Shown here: one piece after another, positions 8,290 through 17,401 of the stretch
How the letters are laid out: the number at the start of each line of letters is the position of its first letter
Position numbering within the stretch: the stretch's first letter is position 1
Assembly: GCF_030863805.1 (NCBI RefSeq)
Contig: NZ_CP132957.1
Span: 2,108,001-2,172,000 of the forward strand
Direction of reading: 5' to 3'
Length of the DNA: 64,000 bases
Source of the DNA: Kineothrix sp. MB12-C1
GTDB lineage: Bacteria > Bacillota > Clostridia > Lachnospirales > Lachnospiraceae
The notes under the pieces: model-generated
Told to the model about the DNA's origin: nothing
The model's input: the letters and a program-made list of their open reading frames with translations, nothing else
Databases searched by the model: none
Program-made: the position numbers and the translations under genes

Positions 8290-9118
8290 AAGAGAAGACA
8301 AATTAGTCCTGTTTTTTGTGATTACGCTTATATGGACATGGAGTTTCGGCTTTATTCCCGTTATCATAGGAATAGAGGGTACGCCATTGGGAACTTTCTT
8401 ATTTTATTTCGGCGGCGGCGCGCCTTCTGTTACGGCGTTATTCCTCGTATTTTTCACTTACACGAAAGAGCAAAAAAAGGATTATTTTAAGCGGTGCTTC
8501 AGTTTCCGCCACATGGGGATAAAGTGGCTTCTTTTAACCATTCTGTTTTTTTCGGTAATTACAATAGCAGCACTTATAATAGGCGTATACTTGTTGGGAT
8601 ATGAGATGCCGGGAATGAATTATATTCATGCAATTATACAAAATCCTTTTTATATATGTGTCGTGTTGTTTCTGTCGGTTATTTCCGGACCATTGAATGA
8701 GGAATTCGGGTGGAGGGGATATGCGTTGGATCGGTTATTTACCAGATACGGATTTGTGGGAGCTACTTTGATTTTAGGTTTTATCTGGGGAATTTGGCAT
8801 ATGGCATGGTATTTTACCCCGGGGCAGGCTCAATACGATATGTTTCAGTTCTCGCCGTTCCATGCGATTATGTGGATTCCGTCTGTCACGATTTTTAACT
8901 TTTCTGTTTCCTATGTATATATTAAGACGAAAAAAAGTATTTTGGCAGGAGCATTGGTACATATGTTTTCAAACTTATTGGGAAGCCAGCTTCTTTCCCC
9001 CTATTCGGCAGAAATGAGTATGGTGCTCCGTTACACTACAATGTTCTTTTGCGGCTGCCTTGCATTATATTGTATTTTTTCGCCAAAGTTTAGAGAAGAA
9101 TTTGCCGCTGTATCATAA
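8273..9118 (+). CDS. CPBP family intramembrane glutamic endopeptidase
   Basis: 281-aa polytopic membrane protein of the CAAX-protease/Abi family. Visible motifs are NEEFGWRG (EExxxR, catalytic glutamates), FIWGIWHMAW (second histidine) and ALVHMFSN (third motif, HxxxN). In Firmicutes such proteins act in bacteriocin self-protection or membrane-protein processing. Co-transcription with the LytTR-DUF3021 pair suggests it is their target. A strong bidirectional terminator follows. Confidence 0.9.
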   Translation: MKKIFKREDKLVLFFVITLIWTWSFGFIPVIIGIEGTPLGTFLFYFGGGAPSVTALFLVFFTYTKEQKKDYFKRCFSFRHMGIKWLLLTILFFSVITIAALIIGVYLLGYEMPGMNYIHAIIQNPFYICVVLFLSVISGPLNEEFGWRGYALDRLFTRYGFVGATLILGFIWGIWHMAWYFTPGQAQYDMFQFSPFHAIMWIPSVTIFNFSVSYVYIKTKKSILAGALVHMFSNLLGSQLLSPYSAEMSMVLRYTTMFFCGCLALYCIFSPKFREEFAAVS

Positions 9119-9127
9119 TGCAATAAT

Positions 9128-9174
9128 TAACGCCCTGCAAGTGAAATCATATCAGACTTGTAGGGCGTTATTAT
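9128..9174. terminator. Bidirectional intrinsic terminator
   Basis: TAACGCCCTGCAAGT (9128-9142) pairs perfectly, apart from one central mismatch, with ACTTGTAGGGCGTTA (9156-9170), flanked by AT-rich tracts on both sides. It separates the convergent CPBP and rubrerythrin genes. Confidence 0.88.
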
Positions 9175-9210
9175 TATGTTATAGCTTGCAGCCAATTCAA
9201 CTTCGTTGAA

Positions 9211-9750
9211 TTAACTAAAGTAGCGTTTAAGTAGTCCTTCAAATGCTTTGCCATGTCTTGCTTCGTCTCTTGCCATTTCATGTACTGTATCGTGAATAGC
9301 ATCGAGGTTCTGTTCTTTTGCGCGTTTTGCAAGATCAAATTTACCCATAGTTGCGCCGTTTTCTGCATCAACTCTCATTTCGAGGTTTTTCTTTGTGGAA
9401 TCTGTCACAACTTCGCCGAGCAATTCAGCAAATTTTGCAGCATGTTCAGCTTCTTCCCATGCAGCCTTTTCCCAATATAAACCGATTTCAGGATAGCCTT
9501 CTCTGTGTGCAACTCTTGACATAGCAAGGTACATACCAACTTCTGTACATTCGCCTGTGAAGTTATCTCTTAAGTCTTTTAAGATATCTTCGCTAACACC
9601 CTGAGCAACTCCTACAACGTGTTCAGCAGCCCATGTTCTATCTGCGCTCTGCTGAGTGAATTTGGAACCAGGTGCACTACAAATGGGGCACTTTTCAGGT
9701 GCTGCATCTCCTTCGTGAACATAACCACATACTTGACATACAAATTTCAT
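9211..9750 (-). CDS. Reverse rubrerythrin (NADH-dependent peroxide reductase component)
   Basis: 179-aa oxygen/peroxide defence protein of anaerobes. It has an N-terminal rubredoxin domain (CQVCGY at residues 5-10 and CPICSAPG near 21) followed by the diiron four-helix bundle with its Glu/His ligands ([44 protein letters not shown]). The rubredoxin-first order defines reverse rubrerythrin. In clostridia such proteins accept electrons from NADH via a rubredoxin reductase and reduce H2O2 and O2. The gene lies 65 bp downstream of perR in the same direction. Confidence 0.95.
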   Translation of the reverse strand: MKFVCQVCGYVHEGDAAPEKCPICSAPGSKFTQQSADRTWAAEHVVGVAQGVSEDILKDLRDNFTGECTEVGMYLAMSRVAHREGYPEIGLYWEKAAWEEAEHAAKFAELLGEVVTDSTKKNLEMRVDAENGATMGKFDLAKRAKEQNLDAIHDTVHEMARDEARHGKAFEGLLKRYFS

Positions 9751-9815
9751 AATCCTATTTCTCCTTTAAATATATTAAAATTTTATAACTGCCATGTTTA
9801 TTCTATAAAAGCCTA

Positions 9816-10208
9816 TTAAGAAAGCTGTTGTTGACAACAATCGCCACATAGCCCATGAAAATAAGTGACATGCCCATCGATACGCCCATTAAAATTCTTA
9901 GCAGCAGTATCTGTGATACTGTCTATACTTTCCATCTCTAAATCGATAACGCTACCACAACATTTACAGACAAAATGATTGTGAGGTGAGGTATCACAGT
10001 CGAAATGATCTACCCCATCTCCAACATCAACTTTCTGTATCTCGCCTCTTTCAGTAAGAAGGGTGAGGTTACGATATACGGTGCCAAGGCTAATATTAGG
10101 GTATTGCTGCCGAACATTAATATATACGATATCTGCGGTCGGGTGGTCTGTTCTTGTGCTAATGAACTCTTTAATAACCTCCCGTTGCCTACTATATTTA
10201 AGTGCCAT
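9816..10208 (-). CDS. perR: Fur family peroxide-responsive repressor
   Basis: 130-aa metalloregulator. The N-terminal wHTH contains NISLGTVYRNLTLLTERGEI; then VDHFDCDTSPHNHFVCKCCG gives the regulatory His/Asp site, and the two CxxC pairs (CKCCG, CGDC) bind structural zinc. The combination with an adjacent reverse rubrerythrin makes PerR much more likely than Fur or Zur. A near-palindrome AGTAATGATTACT lies 20 bp upstream of the start, fitting autoregulation. Confidence 0.88.
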   Translation of the reverse strand: MALKYSRQREVIKEFISTRTDHPTADIVYINVRQQYPNISLGTVYRNLTLLTERGEIQKVDVGDGVDHFDCDTSPHNHFVCKCCGSVIDLEMESIDSITDTAAKNFNGRIDGHVTYFHGLCGDCCQQQLS

Positions 10209-10226
10209 GCATTGCTCCTTTAAAAT

Positions 10227-10241
10227 TAGTAATGATTACTG
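10227..10241. promoter_or_regulatory. Predicted PerR operator upstream of perR
   Basis: AGTAATGATTACT (10228-10240) is a perfect 13-bp palindrome around a central G. It keeps the TAATNATTA core of the published PerR box (TTATAATNATTATAA). The same 13 bp occur upstream of the PFOR gene (27213-27225). Confidence 0.65.
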
Positions 10242-10413
10242 TTTTTATTATAACAAATATACGAAAAGTGTCAATAGTAAATCCAAAAATATTCAAAAAA
10301 ATATAATAAATCATTTTACAAAGATTTAATAAGTTTATTCCGTTCTTTTTATAATATTAACGCCTGTTTTGTGCTATAATCGTAATAATTAATAGAACAC
10401 AGGGGAAATGGAT

Positions 10414-11889
10414 ATGAAGTTTAAGACGAGATTGCTTGTTACCTTTTTGACAATTGTATTTTTGCCCCTGGCATTGACAGCGGCGGCATTTGTTAGTATT
10501 GGAGGATATTTGGCTAATGCCCAAAAAGAATTTGGAATAGTAAATATTAATTATACCATGATGTCAAGCCCTTCCGAGACATTTGAGAAGATCTCAGAGG
10601 AGGTTTTCAAGGAAGTTAAGCGGCAGATTATAGAGGATGAGACGAGGCTGGAAGAGTTAACCTATCTGCAGGATCTAAATAACGAGATTAAGAATAGGGC
10701 GTCTTATTTAATCGTTCGCAAGGGCGATGAAATATATTATACAGGCAATGAAGTTGCGTCTGCCAAGATATTTAAACTTTTACCGGCATATGGTTATGAG
10801 AATGAAAGTGAAGATTCAGGCTATTATTATAATAGTATGGAAAAGCTTGTGAAGCAGCTTGACTTTACCTTTTCGGATGGTTCAGAGGGCAGTTTCTTCA
10901 TCGTAACGCGGATGCACACCCTTATATCGAAGCAGCTGTTAGTGGATATGTTTATCGCTATTGTTTTAATACTGATATTTACCAGTCTGATGCTTACCAG
11001 ATTTATTCAACGCGGAGTATTTGAACCGGTGAATGCACTGAATCTGGCAATGAAGAATATTGCTGATGGCAACTTGGAATATATGCTCAATACGAATAAT
11101 AATGGCGAGATAGGGGAACTGTATAGAAATTATGAAGATATGCGTCTTCGTCTGAAAGAATCTACCGATGAGAAATTCGAACATGAGAAGCAGAATCGGG
11201 AATTGATCAGCAATATTTCTCATGATTTGAAGACACCCATTACCGCAATCAAAGGGTATGTGGAAGGTATTATGGATGGTGTGGCAGATACACCTGAGAA
11301 AATGGATAAGTATATTAAGACCATTTATAATAAGGCCAACGATATGGACCGGCTTATTAATGAATTGACAGTTTATTCCGGTATAGATTCTAATAGGGTA
11401 CCTTACCATTTCCATCGTATTAATGTAGCCGATTATTTCGGTGACTGTGTGGAGGAAGTAGGGCTTGAACTGGAATCTGAGAATATCGAACTGAATTATT
11501 TCAATCTGGTATCGCCCGATACGGTAATAATAGCAGATCCGGAGCAGCTTCGACGCGTTATTAGTAATATCATCGGCAACAGTGCGAAATATATGGATAA
11601 GGAAAAGGGAGTTATTGACATCCGCATACTGGATGAAGTAGATTCCATCCGTGTTGAGATAGAGGATAATGGAAAAGGTATTGCAGCTAAGGATTTGCCC
11701 AATGTTTTCGAACGGTTTTACCGTACGGATGCTTCCAGGAATTCTTCCAAAGGGGGAAGTGGAATTGGTCTTTCCATAGTTAAGAAAATTGTTGAAGACC
11801 ACGGCGGATATATATGGGCAACGAGTAAAGAGGATGAAGGTACCTGTTTGCATTTCGTATTTAGAAAGTATCGGGAAATGAAAGAGTAA
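10414..11889 (+). CDS. Two-component sensor histidine kinase
   Basis: About 491-aa inner-membrane kinase: TM1 near residues 8-31, an extracytoplasmic sensor region to about 168, TM2 (VDMFIAIVLILIFTSLML), HAMP, then the H-box SNISHDLKTPITAIKGY with the phosphorylated His, N-box NIIGNSAKY, G1 DNGKGI and G2 GGSGIGLSIVKK. Two in-frame ATGs (10408, 10414) exist; AGGGG sits at a better distance from the second. The partner response regulator follows 44 bp downstream. The signal is unknown. Confidence 0.95.
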   Translation: MKFKTRLLVTFLTIVFLPLALTAAAFVSIGGYLANAQKEFGIVNINYTMMSSPSETFEKISEEVFKEVKRQIIEDETRLEELTYLQDLNNEIKNRASYLIVRKGDEIYYTGNEVASAKIFKLLPAYGYENESEDSGYYYNSMEKLVKQLDFTFSDGSEGSFFIVTRMHTLISKQLLVDMFIAIVLILIFTSLMLTRFIQRGVFEPVNALNLAMKNIADGNLEYMLNTNNNGEIGELYRNYEDMRLRLKESTDEKFEHEKQNRELISNISHDLKTPITAIKGYVEGIMDGVADTPEKMDKYIKTIYNKANDMDRLINELTVYSGIDSNRVPYHFHRINVADYFGDCVEEVGLELESENIELNYFNLVSPDTVIIADPEQLRRVISNIIGNSAKYMDKEKGVIDIRILDEVDSIRVEIEDNGKGIAAKDLPNVFERFYRTDASRNSSKGGSGIGLSIVKKIVEDHGGYIWATSKEDEGTCLHFVFRKYREMKE

Positions 11890-11933
11890 TGGGTAATATA
11901 AATATATAATCATATAGAAAGGTGTTGTTTATT

Positions 11934-12623
11934 ATGAGTAAAATATTAATTGTAGAAGACGAAGAAGCAATTGCTGACTTAGAGAAGGATTATCTTGAAT
12001 TGAGTGATTTTGAAGTGGAAATAGAGCATTCCGGGGATCGCGGATTGGAAAGAGCCTTAGCCGGGGACTTCGATTTGATTATTTTAGATTTGATGCTTCC
12101 GGGAATAGATGGTTTCGAAGTATGCAAAAGAATTCGGGAAGAGAAGAATATACCTATTCTTATGGTTTCTGCGAAAAAGGATGACATCGATAAAATCAGA
12201 GGACTTGGGCTTGGTGCGGATGATTATATGACGAAACCTTTCAGCCCCAGTGAATTAGTAGCGCGAGTAAAAGCACATATGGCGAGATATGACAGACTTG
12301 TCGGTTCTAATCAGAAGACTAACGATATAGTAGAAATCAGAGGAATCCGCATCGATAAGACAGCCCGCAGGGTGTATATCGATAATGAGGAGAGGACCTT
12401 TACGACGAAAGAGTTCGATTTACTCACCTTCCTGGCGGAGAATCCCAATCATGTATTTACTAAGGAAGAACTGTTTCGTGAAATCTGGGATATGGACTCT
12501 ATCGGCGATATCGCTACGGTAACCGTTCATATTAAGAAGATTCGCGAGAAAATTGAATTCGATACGGCAAAGCCCCAATATATTGAGACAATCTGGGGAG
12601 TTGGATACCGTTTTAAGGTGTAA
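11934..12623 (+). CDS. OmpR/PhoB family response regulator
   Basis: 229-aa regulator: receiver domain (ILIVEDEEAI, phosphoacceptor Asp in LIILDLMLPG, Lys in YMTKPFSP) and a C-terminal winged helix (KEFDLLTFLAENPNHVFTKE, TVTVHIKKIREKIE, IWGVGYRF). The ATG at 11934 is preceded by GAAAGGTG. It forms a two-component pair with the kinase just upstream; note the kinase-first order. A terminator follows directly. Confidence 0.95.
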   Translation: MSKILIVEDEEAIADLEKDYLELSDFEVEIEHSGDRGLERALAGDFDLIILDLMLPGIDGFEVCKRIREEKNIPILMVSAKKDDIDKIRGLGLGADDYMTKPFSPSELVARVKAHMARYDRLVGSNQKTNDIVEIRGIRIDKTARRVYIDNEERTFTTKEFDLLTFLAENPNHVFTKEELFREIWDMDSIGDIATVTVHIKKIREKIEFDTAKPQYIETIWGVGYRFKV

Positions 12624-12629
12624 CATACG

Positions 12630-12677
12630 AAAAGAATCTGCATGGTGATAATATATCACTGGGCAGATTCTTTTTTA
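12630..12677 (+). terminator. Intrinsic terminator after the two-component pair
   Basis: AAAAGAATCTGC (12630-12641) pairs with GCAGATTCTTTT (12663-12674) around an inner TGGTGATA/TATCACT stem, followed by T residues. Confidence 0.88.
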
Positions 12678-12715
12678 TTTAGCATGAGAGACCTTGCTAC
12701 ACTTTTTTCCAAATA

Positions 12716-13414
12716 TCACATCCAGTTGTATAGCAAATTTCTGCGGCAAAGTACGAATTTAGTAAGAATAAGATAATCTATATCGACATTTTTAGCGGCT
12801 AGTCCATCCTTAGAATAACGGTCGCCGACCATCAATATATTTTGGGGCGCTTCATTAAGCTTCTCCATAATCGTATACATCGCCTTTGGATCCGGTTTCA
12901 TACAATTGATTTCCTCGTCGAAGGCACAGAATACATAATCGGATGAAATATTGAGAGCCATTAATTTGTCTGTAGCGGGATAATCTGAATAAACAGCAAT
13001 GGTAGTTCCTTTTTCCTGCAGGGCCATGATAAGTTCGATTAACTTGCGGTCTCTATATTTTACAATTAGACTAAGCGGCTGGGTATGAAGCCAATATAAG
13101 ACAAGTTCCTTGACATGGGAAGGAGAAGTATTCATTTGCTGTGCCACATATGTATACTGAAGTTCCTCTATAGAAGAGGAATTATCCGAATCATCTATAG
13201 CAAGGGTATCCCAATGCTCTCTTACTGAGCGGTATCTTTTTATAATGAATATATCCTTGATATGAAGAGGATGGCAAAGGTAGTGCTTGAGCAAATCGAA
13301 TATCATGCCAAACCGCAAAGAAGGCTGGCTGTAAAGGGTGCCATCCACATCGAGGATGATGGCATGATAATCTGTCAATTCTTTGCGCATAGAAATAAGA
13401 TTCTTCTTTCCCAT
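12716..13414 (-). CDS. HAD family hydrolase (predicted phosphatase of the UbiA cassette)
   Basis: 232-aa HAD-superfamily protein. The DxD nucleophile motif is LDVDGTLY (D22, D24), motif II is YSDYPATDK, then KPDP and GDRYSKDG complete the active site; a helical cap lies between residues 40 and 120. ATG 13414 has TAGGAG upstream; an in-frame TTG 6 nt earlier is possible. It starts 13 bp after the UbiA-type gene. In other bacteria DPPR-synthase-like UbiA enzymes are paired or fused with a HAD phosphatase, so the likely role (inference) is dephosphorylating polyprenyl-phosphoribose-5-phosphate. Confidence 0.83.
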   Translation of the reverse strand: MGKKNLISMRKELTDYHAIILDVDGTLYSQPSLRFGMIFDLLKHYLCHPLHIKDIFIIKRYRSVREHWDTLAIDDSDNSSSIEELQYTYVAQQMNTSPSHVKELVLYWLHTQPLSLIVKYRDRKLIELIMALQEKGTTIAVYSDYPATDKLMALNISSDYVFCAFDEEINCMKPDPKAMYTIMEKLNEAPQNILMVGDRYSKDGLAAKNVDIDYLILTKFVLCRRNLLYNWM

Positions 13415-13426
13415 AGCCAATTTCTC

Positions 13427-14347
13427 CTATAGTTTCTGAATTCTAAAATATTCGCCCATAATGGGGATGTCAATAAACGTCAAAATAAATAAGATAACTA
13501 TAAAGGCCAGAAGATAAAATAATAAAGATTTCTCTTTATATAGTTTTTCCGGCTTCTGCACTACGGAATCTTCTTTGAAAGAAAGATAAAAGTATAATAC
13601 GAAAAGCCCAATAAGCATAGGAAGTGCCAGCACATATTCAATCCTGTATTCAATAATGAAAATAGAGGTGAAAACGGTAGCGGACATACTATAAAAAAGA
13701 GAGGAGCAAAGCAGAGATTGTTCCGTATAATGACGGAAGGATTTTCTATATAATCCTGCAATCTCCGGATTATTAATCATCCTATATTCGGCATATCTTT
13801 TCACCGACATAAGGAAAGCACCGCACATCCAGTATCCGATCAATATACTGATCGGAGGAAAATAGTGATCCGTAATAATGAACCATCCCAGTAAAAGGCG
13901 GATAATATTATTGATAGATTCGGAAAGTACATCCAGATAAGGAATATCTTTTGTACGGAAAGGCCGCACATTATATAAAAGTCCCATCACTAACAGCCAT
14001 ATTTCAACTAATACAAAATAGGGATTAATAAAGAGGGATAGGACCAATCCTAACAAAGTGAGTATAGCATATTCCGCCATTACATAAGTAAATTTCAAAT
14101 GGCTTGTTACTACCGGCCGGTTTTTTTTCACGGGATGGTATTTATCGAAATCAGCATCCAGCCATTCGTTAATTACATAGTTAGCGGAAGAAATAAAGCA
14201 GGTAGCAAGAAATCCGAGAAAAAAGTCTATCCCGCGAACATTGTCCAGATCCCTGCCGAAGACAAGAAGTGCAACAATAATGCCGGGTATAATAAATAAG
14301 TTTTTAATCCAATGGTCGGGGCGTGCTATTTTTATATATTGTTTCAT
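13427..14347 (-). CDS. UbiA family polyprenyl-phosphate phosphoribosyltransferase (DPPR synthase-like)
   Basis: 306-aa membrane enzyme with about nine TM helices. It carries the features that set decaprenyl-phosphate phosphoribosyltransferases apart from other UbiA members: RPDHWIKN (residues 9-16), NEWLDADFDKYHPVKKNRP (60-78; acidic Mg/PRPP motif with the HPxKxxRP tail), DV..R around 139-150, and KRYAE (183-187). Known members transfer 5-phosphoribose from PRPP to a polyprenyl phosphate. The neighbours, a HAD phosphatase and a DUF6044 membrane protein, fit a pathway that makes and uses a lipid-linked pentofuranose. Confidence 0.85.
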   Translation of the reverse strand: MKQYIKIARPDHWIKNLFIIPGIIVALLVFGRDLDNVRGIDFFLGFLATCFISSANYVINEWLDADFDKYHPVKKNRPVVTSHLKFTYVMAEYAILTLLGLVLSLFINPYFVLVEIWLLVMGLLYNVRPFRTKDIPYLDVLSESINNIIRLLLGWFIITDHYFPPISILIGYWMCGAFLMSVKRYAEYRMINNPEIAGLYRKSFRHYTEQSLLCSSLFYSMSATVFTSIFIIEYRIEYVLALPMLIGLFVLYFYLSFKEDSVVQKPEKLYKEKSLLFYLLAFIVILFILTFIDIPIMGEYFRIQKL

Positions 14348-14364
14348 AATAGATAGTAGTCCTT

Positions 14365-16116
14365 TCAGGTTATCTCTGGAGGGGACGCCTCATAAAGATA
14401 AATTGTGTATGGTGAGGAGGAATCGGTGTAGGTGTTGCGTAGGTTAAGCTTTAGCTCGTCCGCATTTGTTATTTTCAGCCGGGAGAAAATATAAGTTCCT
14501 CCCATCCGGCGAAAAGCATCCGCATCGATATATAAATTGGTATCCGATATCTCCAGGTTTCTTACGGGATCGTAGACGTTCTCGTCCACACCGGCAAATA
14601 GATAGGCCCTGGCACCCCAATCGTCATAGTAGATACGGAAGCTCTCCACCCGGTCAAGAGCCGGGGCTATAATAGTACGGAATTGCTCTTTATATTCCTG
14701 AGGATAATAGCTTAGGCATCCGTCGAGTGTAAAGATACCGTTATACTCCAGAACTGCAGGATGCATGCCGTATGCCACTGATTTTTCCCCAGAATAGCCG
14801 ATGTCGGACATAATGCTGCGGAATAAGTCTTCCGAGTAGAATTCCTTGTAGGTTAGACTATTGGAAGGCTGTTGTTTGATAATTCGATAAGCATAGTTAA
14901 AAGCGGTATTATATAAATCATTATATTTAGAGCCGGTAAGAAGAATAAAGGCAATACTGACAAGTACAATAATATGAGCAATTTTCTGTCTGTGATTCTC
15001 ATAGAGCCTTTTTAAAATGATAAATAGGGCGAGGTACCAAAGGAACGGATTGAAGAAAACCGTTCGAGAGAACTGGAAACCTTTCAGCGGCGGGAGGAGT
15101 ATTTCTATAAAATTTCTAAACTGCTCCTGATAATATAAACCATAAATGACACAGTTAAAGAAAAGAAAGACAATAATCCAATTGAAAATATCAGTTCTCA
15201 TTCCCTTATAATTATTCTTTGTCATGTAACGGTAATTTAAACGAATAAAATATATCACACAAATTGGAAGTACGAACCATGTATGAATAGACTCCGCATG
15301 AAAGACACCGATAACGAAGGTCTCTGCTATAGCAGCCAGTATTTCCCTAGAGCTCATACTTCCCTGTACCATTGTTTCCCGTATGGTAAGCGTGGAATCG
15401 AATAGCATGATACTAAATAAACGATATTCCCAAAGTACAAAGCCGGCAGTTAATACGGCAAGACCGCCGATAAGGGAATATGACAGCTTTTTATCTTTTA
15501 TCCAAAGAATAACGATAGCTAGTACCAAATATGCCAGAATGAAGAATCCGAAAAAGGTAAAATAGGATAGCAACGGATATAAAAACAATAAAAGGTAGGT
15601 AATAAAACATGGCTTCCGATAAATCCTTCTGAGTAAAAGAATGACAAAAGGCAGGGATACAAAAGGAAAAGAAAATGTAGGATATAAGGGAAGTACTCCG
15701 TAAGCGAAACCGCATAATACCACAATTGGTTCATATTGTCCATAGTTTTGCCCTAAGATATCCTTAGCCAAAAGAACGGAGGATACTATTGCAATTATAG
15801 TTTTTAATAAATAGCCAGTTACATATGCAGCCGATGTCGGGAGTAGGATATAGAGCCAGCTATAAAGGGAGAATTCTGACGCAAAATAATCCCTGCTTAT
15901 CCCATTTAAAAGAGGAAGTTCTACATTATGCGAAAAGAAAGTACCGGTATAGGAAAGAATATGATAATCGGCAACATGTAAATCCAGATTATCGTGCATA
16001 CTGACATAAATATTTTCCCCCAGAATAAGGAATAAGATAGCCTCTCCTGCTAGAAATAGGAAAATAAGCATATAATACCAAGGCATAGAAAAAGAATATA
16101 ACTTTGGGAATTTCAT
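14365..16116 (-). CDS. DUF6044 family polytopic membrane protein (GT-C-like)
   Basis: 583-aa protein with about 10-12 TM helices in the first 440 residues and a hydrophilic C-terminal domain. An acidic cluster SMHDNLDLHVAD sits just after TM1, the place where GT-C glycosyltransferases keep catalytic acids. It resembles B. subtilis YkoS (DUF6044), which is paired with a polyprenyl-phosphate glycosyltransferase gene. Its 3' end lies 17 bp before the UbiA-type gene, so the three genes probably form one transcript. Use of a lipid-linked sugar to modify an envelope polymer is inference. Confidence 0.72.
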   Translation of the reverse strand: MKFPKLYSFSMPWYYMLIFLFLAGEAILFLILGENIYVSMHDNLDLHVADYHILSYTGTFFSHNVELPLLNGISRDYFASEFSLYSWLYILLPTSAAYVTGYLLKTIIAIVSSVLLAKDILGQNYGQYEPIVVLCGFAYGVLPLYPTFSFPFVSLPFVILLLRRIYRKPCFITYLLLFLYPLLSYFTFFGFFILAYLVLAIVILWIKDKKLSYSLIGGLAVLTAGFVLWEYRLFSIMLFDSTLTIRETMVQGSMSSREILAAIAETFVIGVFHAESIHTWFVLPICVIYFIRLNYRYMTKNNYKGMRTDIFNWIIVFLFFNCVIYGLYYQEQFRNFIEILLPPLKGFQFSRTVFFNPFLWYLALFIILKRLYENHRQKIAHIIVLVSIAFILLTGSKYNDLYNTAFNYAYRIIKQQPSNSLTYKEFYSEDLFRSIMSDIGYSGEKSVAYGMHPAVLEYNGIFTLDGCLSYYPQEYKEQFRTIIAPALDRVESFRIYYDDWGARAYLFAGVDENVYDPVRNLEISDTNLYIDADAFRRMGGTYIFSRLKITNADELKLNLRNTYTDSSSPYTIYLYEASPPEIT

Positions 16117-16560
16117 GTTTTGATATCTCCGGAATTCTGAAAAAACAGATGGGTATAAGAAGAAAATGCCTTGTAAAAAGCACCATCTTCTTTTGGTTGT
16201 AAAGTTTCAAATTTAAAAATTAATGTCACGAACAAAATAGCAATTCACATTTCTTTTCATAGCGGATATAGGTTATCGAAATAATGATTTCCAAATGGTA
16301 ACCGATAGTCGCCCTAAAAGCTTTTACCCTGTATGCCTCAAAGACCACAAAGCTGTAAATAAAATCTTCCACGAACAAAATTCACTTAACTACTATCTTA
16401 GCATTGACTATATATAGCGTCAATATAACAAACATAAATATTTTCTTAATATTTCTCGGAAGCCAAGAATCATCTCTGAAAATAAATAGACAGGATAGGA
16501 AGATTCATGTAAAATAATCGGGTATCACAATTGATGCATAGAAAGGGATACGGTTATAAA
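16117..16560. other. Divergent intergenic region
   Basis: 444 bp of AT-rich DNA between the DUF6044 gene and rluA-like gene. It contains an inverted repeat ATTGAC (16403-16408) / GTCAAT (16419-16424) around a TATATATA core, possibly an operator or part of a promoter. I see no small gene and no recognisable structured RNA. Confidence 0.4.
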
Positions 16561-17292
16561 ATGGTTCTGAAAGAAGATAATATTATATATGAAGATGAGC
16601 AGATTCTCGTATGTCATAAGCCTTCCGGTATTGCAACACAGACGGCGAAGCTCGGATGCCCGGATATGGAAAGTTGTATAAAGAATTATTTAAAAAGTCC
16701 TTATCTAGGCGTAGTACACCGCCTTGACCAACCTGTGGAGGGAATTCTCGTATTCGGTAAAACGAAAGAAGCGGCGGCGAAGTTAAGCACACAAAGTATG
16801 GAGAAACATTATTATGCGGTGGTGCTTACCGATTCACTGAGATTCAGCATAGAGGATGGGAAAACGGTAGGAATAGAGCATACATTGGTAGACTACTTGG
16901 TAAGGGATGGAAAAAGCAACACTTCAAGAATTGCAAAAAAGAATGAGAAAGATGCAAAACGAGCGGAACTGGTATACTGTATTCTCGAGGAAAAGAAAAA
17001 AGATGAAGGGGATGAAATGTCTTGTTTACTTGTGGATATTCTATTGAAAACGGGCAGACATCATCAGATTAGAGTACAGATGGCTCACGCGGGAATGCCG
17101 CTGTATGGAGATATCAAATATGGAAGTGAATCTTCGGTGAAGCAGAGCATTAAGAGCAATAAAAAAGAAGTTGCACTATGTGCATACAGTCTTTCTTTTT
17201 TACATCCCAAAACAGGAAAACGTATGGAGTTTTCTATTTTACCGAAGGCAGATATATTCCAAGACTTTCATCCGGTCGGAAAGGATATATGA
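16561..17292 (+). CDS. RluA family pseudouridine synthase
   Basis: 243-aa RNA-modifying enzyme. The catalytic motif is VVHRLDQPVEG with the nucleophilic Asp; the family's N-terminal YEDEQILVCHKPSGIATQ and C-terminal KTGRHHQIRVQMAHAG and YGDIKYG blocks are present. There is no N-terminal S4 domain, so it is the short form, like RluE/YqcB-type enzymes acting on rRNA or tRNA. Upstream in-frame TTG 16531 and ATG 16534 would lengthen it, but AAAGGGAT fits the ATG at 16561 better. Confidence 0.9.
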   Translation: MVLKEDNIIYEDEQILVCHKPSGIATQTAKLGCPDMESCIKNYLKSPYLGVVHRLDQPVEGILVFGKTKEAAAKLSTQSMEKHYYAVVLTDSLRFSIEDGKTVGIEHTLVDYLVRDGKSNTSRIAKKNEKDAKRAELVYCILEEKKKDEGDEMSCLLVDILLKTGRHHQIRVQMAHAGMPLYGDIKYGSESSVKQSIKSNKKEVALCAYSLSFLHPKTGKRMEFSILPKADIFQDFHPVGKDI

Positions 17293-17401
17293 ATGATGCG
17301 AAGCACATTTGTGTTCCCAAAGAATCCCTGAAAACAATAGCTATAATTTGCATAAAATTATCTATACTAATTCCCAGAATAGAAGATAGGGGGATTTGGC
17401 T

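Noticed and set aside
10966-11913. 315-codon minus-strand open frame
   Set aside because: Lies fully antisense to the histidine kinase; composition (Ile/Cys/His-rich, no motif) is that of a shadow frame.
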